Assembly (NCBI RefSeq): GCF_023330685.1
Contig: NZ_CP097128.1
Coordinates: 1,364,001 to 1,428,000, forward strand
Length of the DNA: 64,000 nucleotides
Direction: 5' to 3'
Origin: Conexibacter sp. DBS9H8
Lineage (GTDB): Bacteria; Actinomycetota; Thermoleophilia; Solirubrobacterales; Solirubrobacteraceae
A program made the translations under genes and the position numbers. This document shows positions 35,566 through 43,515 of this stretch, piece by piece. The notes beneath the pieces were generated by a model. The model searched no databases. It saw nothing but the letters and a program-made list of their open reading frames with translations, and had not been told where the DNA came from. How positions within the stretch are numbered: position 1 is the stretch's first letter; each line of letters starts with the position of its first letter.

Positions 35566-36969
35566 GTGAACGGGGATCCGCAGATGAGCTCAGGCGGCGC
35601 GGCGACGCTTCCGCTCGGCCCATCCCGAACCCCCGGGGAGGGACCGGCGTTGAGCGCGGAGGATGTCGCCCGCTCCCGCGACCGTTCCCGGGTGGCCGGC
35701 GCCCGACACGGCAAACGCCGGATCTACCTCCTCTGGCTGCTGATCGGCCCCGGGATCCTGGCGATGCTCGGCGAGAACGACGGACCGAGCATGATCTCCT
35801 ACGCCGCGACCGGGGCGACCTACGGGTACGGGTTCTTCCTCCCCTTCATCGTCATCACTTTCGTGATGGCGATGGTCTGCCAGGAGATGAGCATGCGGGT
35901 CGGGGCGGTCACCCACCGCGGTTACGGTGAGCTCGTCTTCCAGCGCTACGGCCGGGTATGGGGCTGGTTCGCCGCCGGTGACCTCGTCTTCACCAACGTC
36001 GTCACGCTCGTCGCCGAGTTCGTCGCGATCCGGGTCGGGCTCGCCTATTTCCACCTCGGTGCGGGGGTCGCCGCCGGACTCGGCGTCGCCCTCGTCGTGT
36101 TCACGCTCGGTGGCGGGCGCTACTGGCGCTGGGAGCGGGTCGTCCTCGGCCTCGCCCTCTTCAACGGCCTCTTCCTCGCGGCCGCGTTGCTCGTCAAACC
36201 CGACTGGCACGGCGTCGATCACGCCTTCACCAGCTTTGGCCCGTTTCCGGGGGGGAGCTTCAACACGATCCTGCTTCTGTTCGCCTCGACGATCGGTGCG
36301 ACCGTCACCCCGTGGATGGTCTTCTTCCAGCAGAGCGCCTCCGCCGACAAGGGCCTCACCCCCAAGGACATCGCCCACGGCCGGATTGACACGGCCGTCG
36401 GCGGGCTGCTCGCCGCCGTGTTCGGCTGCGGCGCCCTGATCGCCGGGGCGGCGCTCGCCACCCACGGCGGAGCGGGCATCCAAGGGCTGGCCGGGGCCGG
36501 CTTCCCCGCGGCCCTGCGGGCCCACTCGGGCGGGCTGGTCGGCACCCTGTTCGCGCTCGGGCTGATCGAGGCTGGGGCGGTTGCGGTGCTGACGATCTCG
36601 GCGAGCACCGGGTACGCGGTCGGGGAGGCGATCGGCCGCTCCTCGAGTTTCAACAGCGCCCCCCGCCACGCCGTCACCTTCTACGGGGTCAACGTCCTCG
36701 TCGCCGCGGTCGCCGCCGCGGTGATCCTCATCCCCGGTGCGCCCCTGCTGTCGATTGCCCTCAACGCGAATGTCCTCGCGACCGTGCTGTTGCCGGTCAC
36801 CCTCATCTTCATGGTGATGCTTGCCAACGACCGCCAGCTGATGGGCGCGTGGGCGAACGGCCGCCTGATCAACACGATCGCCGTCGCGATCGTCCTCTTC
36901 ATCACCGTCGCCGGGGCCGCGTACGGGATCGACTCCTTCCTCCAGACCGTCCACCTGGTCGGTGGCTGA
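35566..36969 (+). CDS. mntH: NRAMP-family divalent metal transporter (MntH-like)
   Basis: This 467-aa membrane protein belongs to the NRAMP family, which imports Mn2+ or Fe2+ with protons. About 11 hydrophobic helices are present. The first carries LLIGPGILAMLGENDGPSM, in which the usual DPGN metal motif of helix 1 appears as the variant GEND. The later ATVTPWMVFFQQSA matches a conserved loop. An N-terminal cytoplasmic tail of about 50 residues precedes helix 1. The GTG at 35566 has the TAGCCT box seven bases upstream. The divergent MntR-like gene and shared operator suggest manganese repression. The changed helix-1 motif leaves substrate preference open. Confidence 0.86.
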   Translation: MNGDPQMSSGGAATLPLGPSRTPGEGPALSAEDVARSRDRSRVAGARHGKRRIYLLWLLIGPGILAMLGENDGPSMISYAATGATYGYGFFLPFIVITFVMAMVCQEMSMRVGAVTHRGYGELVFQRYGRVWGWFAAGDLVFTNVVTLVAEFVAIRVGLAYFHLGAGVAAGLGVALVVFTLGGGRYWRWERVVLGLALFNGLFLAAALLVKPDWHGVDHAFTSFGPFPGGSFNTILLLFASTIGATVTPWMVFFQQSASADKGLTPKDIAHGRIDTAVGGLLAAVFGCGALIAGAALATHGGAGIQGLAGAGFPAALRAHSGGLVGTLFALGLIEAGAVAVLTISASTGYAVGEAIGRSSSFNSAPRHAVTFYGVNVLVAAVAAAVILIPGAPLLSIALNANVLATVLLPVTLIFMVMLANDRQLMGAWANGRLINTIAVAIVLFITVAGAAYGIDSFLQTVHLVGG

Positions 36970-36972
36970 GGG

Positions 36973-37227
36973 ATGGCGCCCGAGCCGCTCCTCTCCCGTT
37001 CCCCCGCCCGGCGGGCAGCCGAGTGCTCCGGGCACGCCCCGTCGGAGGAAACGGGCGAGGCCGTCTACATGCACCTCGAGCTCGATCAGCTCAGCGCCGA
37101 CCGCCGCCGTCCGCTGCCGCCCGCCCGGCTCAGTCCCGCAGCGACCGTCGGCCTGTGGGCGCTGCGCATCTTCTGCCTGCTCGTCAGCGCGATGGTGATC
37201 TACACGTTCATCGCCCAGCTCGGCTGA
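36973..37227 (+). CDS. Small single-pass membrane protein downstream of mntH
   Basis: This 84-aa protein starts four bases after the transporter stop codon, so it is probably co-translated. The N-terminal half is charged (VYMHLELDQLSADRRRPLPP) and the C-terminal 25 residues form one hydrophobic helix (LRIFCLLVSAMVIYTFIAQ). An internal ATG before HLELDQL could be the true start. I do not recognise the family. Position suggests an accessory protein for the transporter. It is convergent with the ABC permease gene and overlaps its stop by 20 bases. Confidence 0.6.
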   Translation: MAPEPLLSRSPARRAAECSGHAPSEETGEAVYMHLELDQLSADRRRPLPPARLSPAATVGLWALRIFCLLVSAMVIYTFIAQLG

Positions 37228-37987
37228 GCGCCCCGTAGGCGCGGCCGAGCAGATACCAGCCCGCGCCGCCCACGCCGACCCAGAACCCGACCGGCCAGCC
37301 GGAGGCAAAGGAGGCGGCGATCGCGATCCACACCGTCGCCAACGCGAGGACGACCGACAGGGCGAGCGCCCGGCCAGGCCGGTCGGTGAGCGCTCGCGCG
37401 CCGGCGGCCGGCCCGATCAGCAGGCTGAAGATGAGCGTCGTGCCGACCACCGGGACCGTCACCGTCGTCGCGAGGGCGACGACCAGCAGGAACAGCCAGG
37501 CCGTCCAGCCCGCGCTCACCCCCTCCCCGAGCACGGATCCGAGCAGCAGCGGCCGGAAGATCGCCGCGAGGGTGAGCAGGCTGACGGCGGTGAGGACGGC
37601 GGTCGGGAGGATCTCGTTGGCGGAGATCCCGAGCACCTCCCCGAACAGGAGCGACTCGACCTCCGGCCCGTACTGTCCGGCGAGGGAGAGGAACAGAGCG
37701 CCGAGTCCGAGGAGGAACACGAGCGTCAGCGCGGTCGCGACATCGGGCCGCCCGCGCCGGCTCAGCCAGCCGATCCCAAGCGCCCCACCGACGGAGAAGA
37801 CGGCGAGTCCGAGCAGGGTGCTCGTGCCGAGCAGCGCGGCCGCTGCCGCCCCGGCGAAGGAGCCGTTCGGGATCGCATGGGCGACGAACGCGGCCCCGCG
37901 CATGACGACGAAGAAGCCGACGGCGCCGGCGAGGATCGCCACGAGCGTCGCGACGACCCAGGCATGGACCATGAACGGGGCGAACAT
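37208..37987 (-). CDS. Metal ABC transporter permease, ZnuB-like (second permease)
   Basis: This 259-aa protein belongs to the ABC-3 family of zinc/manganese permeases. About eight hydrophobic helices are present, with the conserved loop VVMRGAAFVAHAIPNGSFAG and the coupling region VGTTLIFSLLIGPAAGARAL. The ATG overlaps the stop of the preceding permease by one base (TGATG), so the two are coupled. A large in-frame extension upstream is only a shadow of the first permease. It is the last gene of the znu-like operon. Confidence 0.87.
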   Translation of the reverse strand: MFAPFMVHAWVVATLVAILAGAVGFFVVMRGAAFVAHAIPNGSFAGAAAAALLGTSTLLGLAVFSVGGALGIGWLSRRGRPDVATALTLVFLLGLGALFLSLAGQYGPEVESLLFGEVLGISANEILPTAVLTAVSLLTLAAIFRPLLLGSVLGEGVSAGWTAWLFLLVVALATTVTVPVVGTTLIFSLLIGPAAGARALTDRPGRALALSVVLALATVWIAIAASFASGWPVGFWVGVGGAGWYLLGRAYGALSRAGR

Positions 37988-38904
37988 CAGCTCCGCTCCG
38001 CTGCGACGTCCACTGGGGAGGCCGGCCCCGGCCCGGCAGGCCGGGGCCGGCGCGCGCGCCGCCGGCTGACCCCGCCCGCGGCGAGGTAGGTGAGGAGGAC
38101 GAGAGTGACGATGAAGAAGCTCGCCGGCCACCCTTGGTGGACCGGGGGCCAGCGGTAGCTGTCGTAGGCGAGCAGCACCCCGAGCCACACCGCGGCGATC
38201 CCGATCCCCGCCGCGGTGGCGATCGCCGGCAGCGGGCGGGCGGTCAGCTTGAGCGCGGCGGCGGCCGGTCCGATCAGCAGGGCGGTGGAGAGGATCGAGC
38301 CGACGGTGAGGGCCGCGAGGGCGACCGCGATCGCCATCGCCAGCAGGTAGCCGACTCCGAGGAGGCGCACCGGGAGGCCCTTGGCGGCGGCGAGATCGGG
38401 GCTCGTGGAGGCGAGCAGCAGTGGCCGGAACAGGGTCGCGAGGATCGCGATCGCGCCGCCGCCAAGCCCGAGCACGAACGGGAGGACCGAGCCCTGGAGG
38501 GCGAAGATCGAGCCGAACAGGATCGTCACCGCCGCCCCGGTCGTGTTGTCGTAGGTCGAGCCGAGGTAGAGGAACAGGGCCGACAGTCCGAAGCCGACCC
38601 CGAGCACGACGCCGGTGGCGAGATCGCGGCCGCGCAGGCGCTGGATGCCGATCAGCTCCATCACCGCCGCCCCGGCGACGGCGACGACGGTGAAGCCCCA
38701 CAGCGCGCTCGCTCCGGCCAGGTAGGCGCTCGCGCCGCCCGCAGCCCCGATGTCGCCGAGGGCGTGGGTGGCAAAGGATTGGCCGCGGATGACGGTGAAG
38801 ACGCCGACGGCCGCGCCGACGACGGCGACGGCCGCGCCGACGCCGAGGGCGAGGGTGACCGCGGAGCTGGAGAAGAACCCGGGGGCGATGAGGGCGCGCA
38901 GCAT
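37987..38904 (-). CDS. Metal ABC transporter permease, ZnuB-like (first permease)
   Basis: This 305-aa ABC-3 permease has about eight helices with VIRGQSFATHALGDIGAAGG and VGSILSTALLIGPAAAALKL as family hallmarks. The C-terminus extends into a cytoplasmic Arg/Pro-rich tail. It differs clearly in sequence from the second permease, so the importer is probably a heterodimer. It starts 11 bases after the stop of the ATPase gene. Confidence 0.88.
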   Translation of the reverse strand: MLRALIAPGFFSSSAVTLALGVGAAVAVVGAAVGVFTVIRGQSFATHALGDIGAAGGASAYLAGASALWGFTVVAVAGAAVMELIGIQRLRGRDLATGVVLGVGFGLSALFLYLGSTYDNTTGAAVTILFGSIFALQGSVLPFVLGLGGGAIAILATLFRPLLLASTSPDLAAAKGLPVRLLGVGYLLAMAIAVALAALTVGSILSTALLIGPAAAALKLTARPLPAIATAAGIGIAAVWLGVLLAYDSYRWPPVHQGWPASFFIVTLVLLTYLAAGGVSRRRARRPRPAGPGPASPVDVAAERS

Positions 38905-38915
38905 CCGGCACGCCC

Positions 38916-39707
38916 TCAGGAGACGACCTGGCCGCTCTCGCCGGCGACCACCAGCACGCGGCCGTGGACGCGGATCACGTCGACGTGGCTGCGGTAGAGG
39001 CGGGAGAGGACGTCCTGGCGGATGACCTCGTCGGTGGCACCGGCGACCGCGCGTCCGTCGGCGAGATAGACGACGTGGTCGAGCACCGGCAGCAGCTGGT
39101 TGAGCTCATGGGCGGAGATGAACACCGCGAGGTTGCGGGCCCGGGCGATCCGGGCGAGCAGTTCGACGCTCTGCTTGGCGCTGTGCAGGTCGAGGTTGGC
39201 GAGCGGCTCGTCGAGCAGGAGCAGGGCCGGCTCGGAGATCAGCGCGTGGGCGATGAGGATCCGCTGCTGCTCGCCGCCGGAGAGGCGGCCGACGCGGGTG
39301 TCGGCGAAGTCGCTCGCGCCGACGGCGTCGAGCATCTCGGCCACCCGTTCGCGCCGCGTCCGGGAAGGGAGGGTGAGGCCGTAGCGGTGGCCGTCGAGAC
39401 CGAGCCCGACGAGGTCGCGCCCGCGCAGGGGCAGGTCCGGGTCGAGCAGGAACTTCTGGGGGACATAGCCGATCTGGCCGGCGACGTGGACGGACCCGCT
39501 CGACAGGGACTGGCGGCCGAGGATCGCCCGCAGCAGCGTCGTCTTGCCTGCCCCGTTGGAGCCGATCAGGCCGGCGACGCTGCCTGGGGCGAGTCGGAAG
39601 GAGACGTCCTCGAGCACCTGGCGGGCGCCGAAGCGGACACCGAGCCCCTCAACGCTGAGCGCGTAATCGGAGGGCACGGCGGGGCTGGGTGGCTCGCGGC
39701 GGGGCAT
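38916..39707 (-). CDS. Metal ABC transporter ATP-binding protein, ZnuC-like
   Basis: This 263-aa ABC ATPase drives zinc or manganese uptake. Walker A is GSNGAGKTT, the signature is LSGGEQQR, Walker B is ALLLLDEPLANLD and the H-loop is ISAHEL. The segment GQIGYVPQKFLLDPDLPL is typical of metal-type ABC-3 ATPases. It lies between the binding protein and permease genes with gaps of four and 11 bases, so it belongs to one operon. Confidence 0.93.
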   Translation of the reverse strand: MPRREPPSPAVPSDYALSVEGLGVRFGARQVLEDVSFRLAPGSVAGLIGSNGAGKTTLLRAILGRQSLSSGSVHVAGQIGYVPQKFLLDPDLPLRGRDLVGLGLDGHRYGLTLPSRTRRERVAEMLDAVGASDFADTRVGRLSGGEQQRILIAHALISEPALLLLDEPLANLDLHSAKQSVELLARIARARNLAVFISAHELNQLLPVLDHVVYLADGRAVAGATDEVIRQDVLSRLYRSHVDVIRVHGRVLVVAGESGQVVS

Positions 39708-39711
39708 CGCT

Positions 39712-40680
39712 CTACAGGTGGGTGGTGGAGGTGCGGTCGGCGACCGCCCGGGTGAGTGCGCGGACCTCTGCGAGCATCCATCCCTGGTAGTCGTATCCGG
39801 TCGGCATCGTCTCGTAGACGCCGACGACCGGGATGTGGCGGGCGGCGGCGAGGGCGAGGAACCCCTGGGTGAGCGTGTCGGTCACCTGGCGGTTGTAGAG
39901 GAACACCTTGACGGTGTGGTCGTTGAACAGGCCGTCCTCGAGGCTGACCGCCTGGGGGGCGGGGTCGGTGCCGTTCATGATGTCGGCCTGCAGGCTGAAG
40001 GGGGTCGCGATGCGCGTGCCGGCGGCCTCGAGCATATAGTCGGCCACGGGTTCGGTGACCGCCACCGGCGTCCCGGCGTAGCGGGCGCGGAAGGCCGCCA
40101 GCGCCGCTCGCCACGGGGCGAGGGAGCGGTCAAAGCGGGCGAGGTTGGCCGCGAAGGTGCGCCGGTGGGCGGGCAGCAGCCGGGAGAGGTCGGCGGCGAT
40201 CGCCGCCGCCACCCTCGGCATCGTCGCCGGCGAGTACCACAGGTGCGGGTTGGGGGTGCTTGCGGGAAGCCCGAGCAGGGTCTGGACGTCGATCACCCGG
40301 CGGCTCGCATCGGGGGACGCCGCCTCCACCCGGTTCATGAACGTGTCGTAGCCAACGCCGTTCTGGACGACGAGGCGTGCCTCCGCGACGGTGGCGGCGA
40401 CGGACGGGCTCGCCTCGAAGGTGTGGGGGTCCGTGTTCGGGTTCGACATGATCGCCGCCACCTTGACGTAGCGCCCGCCGATCTGGGAGATCACGTTCGC
40501 GTACTCGTTCTCGGCGCCGACGGCGACGATCTGGCCGCGTCCCGCCACCGGTTCCGTGATCCCGCAGGCGCTGAGGCCGAGGGTGAGGACGGGTACGGCG
40601 AGCAGCCACCGTCCGCGGGTCAGGACGGGCGCTGCGAGCAGGCGCCGTACGCGGGTGAGGAGACGTGGGGAACCGAACAC
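39712..40680 (-). CDS. Zinc/manganese ABC transporter substrate-binding lipoprotein, ZnuA-like
   Basis: This protein of about 322 aa captures metal outside the cell. A basic, hydrophobic N-terminus leads to lipobox LSAC (Cys39). Cluster A-I metal-binding segments are present: NTDPHTFEASPS and NPHLWYSP supply two His ligands, and ETMPTGYDYQGW lies near the C-terminus. There is no His-rich loop, so Mn is as possible as Zn. The GTG at 40680 lies seven bases after a TATGCT box with TGAGAC 17 bases further up. An ATG at 40692 lies inside that box and is less likely. An inverted repeat covers the -35 region. Confidence 0.87.
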   Translation of the reverse strand: MFGSPRLLTRVRRLLAAPVLTRGRWLLAVPVLTLGLSACGITEPVAGRGQIVAVGAENEYANVISQIGGRYVKVAAIMSNPNTDPHTFEASPSVAATVAEARLVVQNGVGYDTFMNRVEAASPDASRRVIDVQTLLGLPASTPNPHLWYSPATMPRVAAAIAADLSRLLPAHRRTFAANLARFDRSLAPWRAALAAFRARYAGTPVAVTEPVADYMLEAAGTRIATPFSLQADIMNGTDPAPQAVSLEDGLFNDHTVKVFLYNRQVTDTLTQGFLALAAARHIPVVGVYETMPTGYDYQGWMLAEVRALTRAVADRTSTTHL

Positions 40681-40687
40681 GACACCG

Positions 40688-40716
40688 AGCATAGCCTAAA
40701 ATGAGTACCAGTCTCA
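40688..40716 (-). promoter_or_regulatory. Promoter of the znu-like operon
   Basis: On the minus strand TGAGAC (40716-40711), a 17-bp spacer and TATGCT (40693-40688) are followed by seven bases and the GTG start. The -35 box lies inside the inverted repeat AATGAG/CTCATT. Confidence 0.6.
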
Positions 40717-40718
40717 TT
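40700..40718. promoter_or_regulatory. Candidate Zur/Fur operator between znuA and the Fur-family gene
   Basis: AATGAG and CTCATT form a perfect inverted repeat around TACCAGT, set in an AT-rich patch (40697-40724). It covers the -35 box of the znu-like operon and lies upstream of the divergent Fur-family gene, the expected place for zinc-dependent repression. Confidence 0.6.
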
Positions 40719-40745
40719 CTTATCTCGAACCGGGAGGCCGGCAGT

Positions 40746-41201
40746 ATGCTCGACGCCATGAGTGACCCTGCGGGACAGGCCTGGGCCGTCAACGCGCGGG
40801 AGGTGCTCCAGCGCGCCGGACATCATCGCGGGGCGGCACGGGAGCGTCTGATCGACCTGCTCTCTGATCAGGATTGCGCGCTCTCGGCCCTCGAGATCGA
40901 GGACGGTCTGCGCCGCGACGGACCGGTCGCTCGCGCGAGCGTCTATCGCACGCTGGAGCTGCTCCACGACCACGAGCTTGTCACCCGCCTCGAGCTCGGG
41001 GACGGGGTGGCCCGCTACGAGCCGGCCGACCCGAGTGGCCATCACCACCATCACCACCTCCTCTGTGAGCGCTGCGGCCAACTCGTCCCCTTTGATGACG
41101 CCGGCCTCGAGCGGAGCATCCGCCAGCTCTCCCGCCGCCTCGGTTTCACGACCAAGGAGCACGAGGTCACCCTCCGCGGGCGCTGCCCGGACTGTCCCTG
41201 A
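40746..41201 (+). CDS. zur: Fur-family transcriptional regulator, Zur-like
   Basis: This 151-aa Fur-family repressor has a winged helix (LSALEIEDGLRRDGPVARAS then VYRTLELLHDHELV), a His-rich metal site (GHHHHHHLLCERCG) and a closing CxxC (GRCPDCP) for structural zinc. The divergent zinc-type ABC importer makes Zur the best assignment, as opposed to Fur or PerR. I start at the ATG at 40746 because GGGAGG lies eight bases upstream. An ATG at 40758 happens to lie seven bases after TATGCT and is an alternative. A GTG eight bases after the stop opens the PabB-PabC gene. Confidence 0.88.
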   Translation: MLDAMSDPAGQAWAVNAREVLQRAGHHRGAARERLIDLLSDQDCALSALEIEDGLRRDGPVARASVYRTLELLHDHELVTRLELGDGVARYEPADPSGHHHHHHLLCERCGQLVPFDDAGLERSIRQLSRRLGFTTKEHEVTLRGRCPDCP

Positions 41202-41208
41202 GGTCCTC

Positions 41209-43473
41209 GTGCCTGACGCCGTCACGTCGGGGCTGGGCTCCCAACCCGTTCCGCGCCGGCTCGAGCTTGGGCTCGGGCCGGCGCCCGGCGCGCTCCTGCA
41301 CGCCCTTGCCGGGGACGCCCATCCGGCCCTGCTGAGCGGCCAGTGGCTCGCCGCCAGCCCCGGTGCTGAGGAGCCCCTGACCATTCTCGCCTCCGAACCG
41401 CTGCTCCTCGCCGACCCGGGGGAGGATCCGTTCGCGCTGCTCGCCCGCGCGCCCTCGGCCGCCGCGGCCGTGCCGTCGGCCGCCACGGCCGCGGTTCGGG
41501 TCGGCGGCGGTTGGATCGGCTGGCTCGGCTACGGACTCGCTGAGCTGGCCGAACCGGGGGTGCTCGGCCCGCCCCCGCCGGGGCCCGGCGCGCCGCGGCG
41601 GTTCTCGCTTGCCTTCTATGACCATCTGCTCATCCATCAGGCGGGTGCCTGGGCGTTTGAGATGCTCGAGACCCCGGCTCGTACCGACTGGCTCGCGGCG
41701 CGGGCGGCCACCTGGCGGGAGCGCCTCGAGGCGGCCGCGACGGTGTCGGCGGGCGACGCCGCGCAAGGGTCCGGGGCGGCCGGCCCGGATCGGTGCGCGG
41801 TCGCAAGGAGCGCAGGGCCATGCCTCGCTCCCGTCGGGGCCGGGGCGGCCGGTCACCTCGCGGCGGTCGCGGACTGTCGCGAACGGATCGCCGCCGGCGA
41901 GCTCTACCAGGCCAACGTCTGTCTCCAGCTCGCCGGCACCTGGGACGGGTCCCCGCTCGACCTGTTCGGACGCGGCTGGGAGCGGGCGGCGCCCCGGTTC
42001 GGCGCGGTCGTCGGCGGGGTCGCCAGCTTCTCCCCCGAACGGTTCCTGCGTCGCCGCGGCCGGCGGGTGTGGACCGAGCCGATCAAGGGGACACGGCCGC
42101 GCGCCGCGGACTCGGTCGCGGCGGAGGTTGCCGGCGAGGTTGCGGGGCCAACGGACCCGGTCGCGGCGGAGCTCGCGGCCGCTCCCAAGGACCGGGCCGA
42201 ACACACGATGATCGTCGACCTGATGCGCAACGACCTCGGCCGGGTCTGCGTCTACGGGACCGTCGCGGTTGCGCCGCCCCGGGTCGAACCGCACGCGGGG
42301 GTCTGGCAGCTCGTCTCCACCGTCTCCGGGGTCCTGCGTCCGGAGGTCGACGACGAGGCGCTGCTGCGCGCCACGTTCCCGCCCGGCTCGGTCACCGGTG
42401 CACCGAAGATCGCCGCGATGGCGGCGATCGGGGAGCTCGAGGGGACCCGCCGAGACGTCTACACGGGCGCGATCGGGATCCTCAGCCCGATCGCCGGACT
42501 CGATCTCAGCGTCGCGATCCGCACCTTCGAGGTGGCCGGCGGCCGCGTCCGGCTCGGTGTCGGCGGGGGGATCGTCGCCGACTCCGACCCCGCCACTGAG
42601 CTTGCTGAGGCCCTGACCAAGGCCGCCGGCCCGCTCGCCGCCGTCGGAGGGCGGCTCGTCACGGGTGAGGGAGCGAACCGCGGAGTGGGAGCGAACCGCG
42701 GAGTGGGAGCGAACCGCGCTGGGTCTGCGGCGGTGACCGCCCCCCGGGCGAGACTGCCCGCTGGGGTGCCGCGAGCGCTCGCCCACGGCACCCGGCCCGA
42801 CCCGGGGGCGGGCGTGTTCGAGACCGTGCTCGCCGCCGATGGTCGCGCCGTCGATGGCGATGCGCACCTGCACCGCCTGCGCACCTCTGTCGCGATGCTC
42901 TATGACTGCGAGATCCGGGACGATCTCGGCGCCCGGCTCGAACGGGCGGCCGCCGGCCATATCCGAGCCCGGATCCGGATCTGGGCCGATCCCGACGGTG
43001 AGGCGCGGATCGAGGTGACCGCGGAGCCCGACCCCGGACCGCTCGTGCCCGTCGCGCTCGCCCCCTGGAGCCTGCCTGGGGGTCTCGGCGCCCACAAGTG
43101 GTCAGACCGGCGGCTGCTCGCCGCGCTCGCGGCGGCGCGGCCGGGCACCGTCCCGCTCCTCCTCGACGGCGACGGCGCGGTCCTGGAGGCGGCATGGGCG
43201 AACGTGTGGATCCTCGAGGCCGGAAGGTGGATCACCCCGCCCGCGGACGGCCGGCTGCTCCCCGGGGTCACCCGGGCGGCGATCCTCGACGATCCCGCCA
43301 CCGCGGCGCGGACCGAGCCGATTCACCGTGACCGTCTCACGACGGCCTCGGGGGGGAGCGAGCCGATTCACCTCGATCGTCTCTCCGCGGCCGAGGCGAT
43401 CCGGCTCAGCTCCTCCATCGGCGGATGGCGTGAGGCGCGCCTGACCCGGCCCGAACGATCGGTCATCTGCTGA
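41209..43473 (+). CDS. Aminodeoxychorismate synthase component I fused to aminodeoxychorismate lyase (PabB-PabC)
   Basis: This 754-aa fusion makes 4-aminobenzoate for folate. The first 480 residues are PabB, with GELYQANVCLQL, the catalytic TEPIKGTRPR, AEHTMIVDLMRNDLGRVC, and PPGSVTGAPKIAAM. A linker with three copies of GANR-type repeats follows. The last 240 residues are a class IV aminotransferase fold (PabC) with GVFETVLA, HKWSDRRLL, AAWANVWIL and LPGVTRAAIL. The catalytic Lys of PabC is the Lys of HKWSDR. PabBC fusions are known in bacteria. The GTG start follows the Zur stop by eight bases with GAGG upstream, so the gene may be translated from the zur transcript. Confidence 0.88.
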   Translation: MPDAVTSGLGSQPVPRRLELGLGPAPGALLHALAGDAHPALLSGQWLAASPGAEEPLTILASEPLLLADPGEDPFALLARAPSAAAAVPSAATAAVRVGGGWIGWLGYGLAELAEPGVLGPPPPGPGAPRRFSLAFYDHLLIHQAGAWAFEMLETPARTDWLAARAATWRERLEAAATVSAGDAAQGSGAAGPDRCAVARSAGPCLAPVGAGAAGHLAAVADCRERIAAGELYQANVCLQLAGTWDGSPLDLFGRGWERAAPRFGAVVGGVASFSPERFLRRRGRRVWTEPIKGTRPRAADSVAAEVAGEVAGPTDPVAAELAAAPKDRAEHTMIVDLMRNDLGRVCVYGTVAVAPPRVEPHAGVWQLVSTVSGVLRPEVDDEALLRATFPPGSVTGAPKIAAMAAIGELEGTRRDVYTGAIGILSPIAGLDLSVAIRTFEVAGGRVRLGVGGGIVADSDPATELAEALTKAAGPLAAVGGRLVTGEGANRGVGANRGVGANRAGSAAVTAPRARLPAGVPRALAHGTRPDPGAGVFETVLAADGRAVDGDAHLHRLRTSVAMLYDCEIRDDLGARLERAAAGHIRARIRIWADPDGEARIEVTAEPDPGPLVPVALAPWSLPGGLGAHKWSDRRLLAALAAARPGTVPLLLDGDGAVLEAAWANVWILEAGRWITPPADGRLLPGVTRAAILDDPATAARTEPIHRDRLTTASGGSEPIHLDRLSAAEAIRLSSSIGGWREARLTRPERSVIC
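42670..42720. repeat. 18-bp tandem repeat in the PabB-PabC linker
   Basis: GAGCGAACCGCGGAGTGG occurs twice and a third partial copy follows. It encodes GANRGV repeats between the two enzyme domains, so copy number could change linker length in frame. Confidence 0.8.
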
Positions 43474-43515
43474 GACTGGTCAACGTTTGGCCTGCCACTG
43501 CCGAAAACCGGTGGT

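Noticed and set aside
37988..38911. In-frame 5' extension of the second ABC permease
   Set aside because: It overlaps the first permease in another frame and is Arg/Pro-rich. The permease fold begins at 37987.
40745..40760. Leaderless start for zur (TATGCT, seven bases, ATG at 40758)
   Set aside because: A GGGAGG ribosome site eight bases before the ATG at 40746 is stronger evidence. The TATGCT there may be coincidence and has no good -35.
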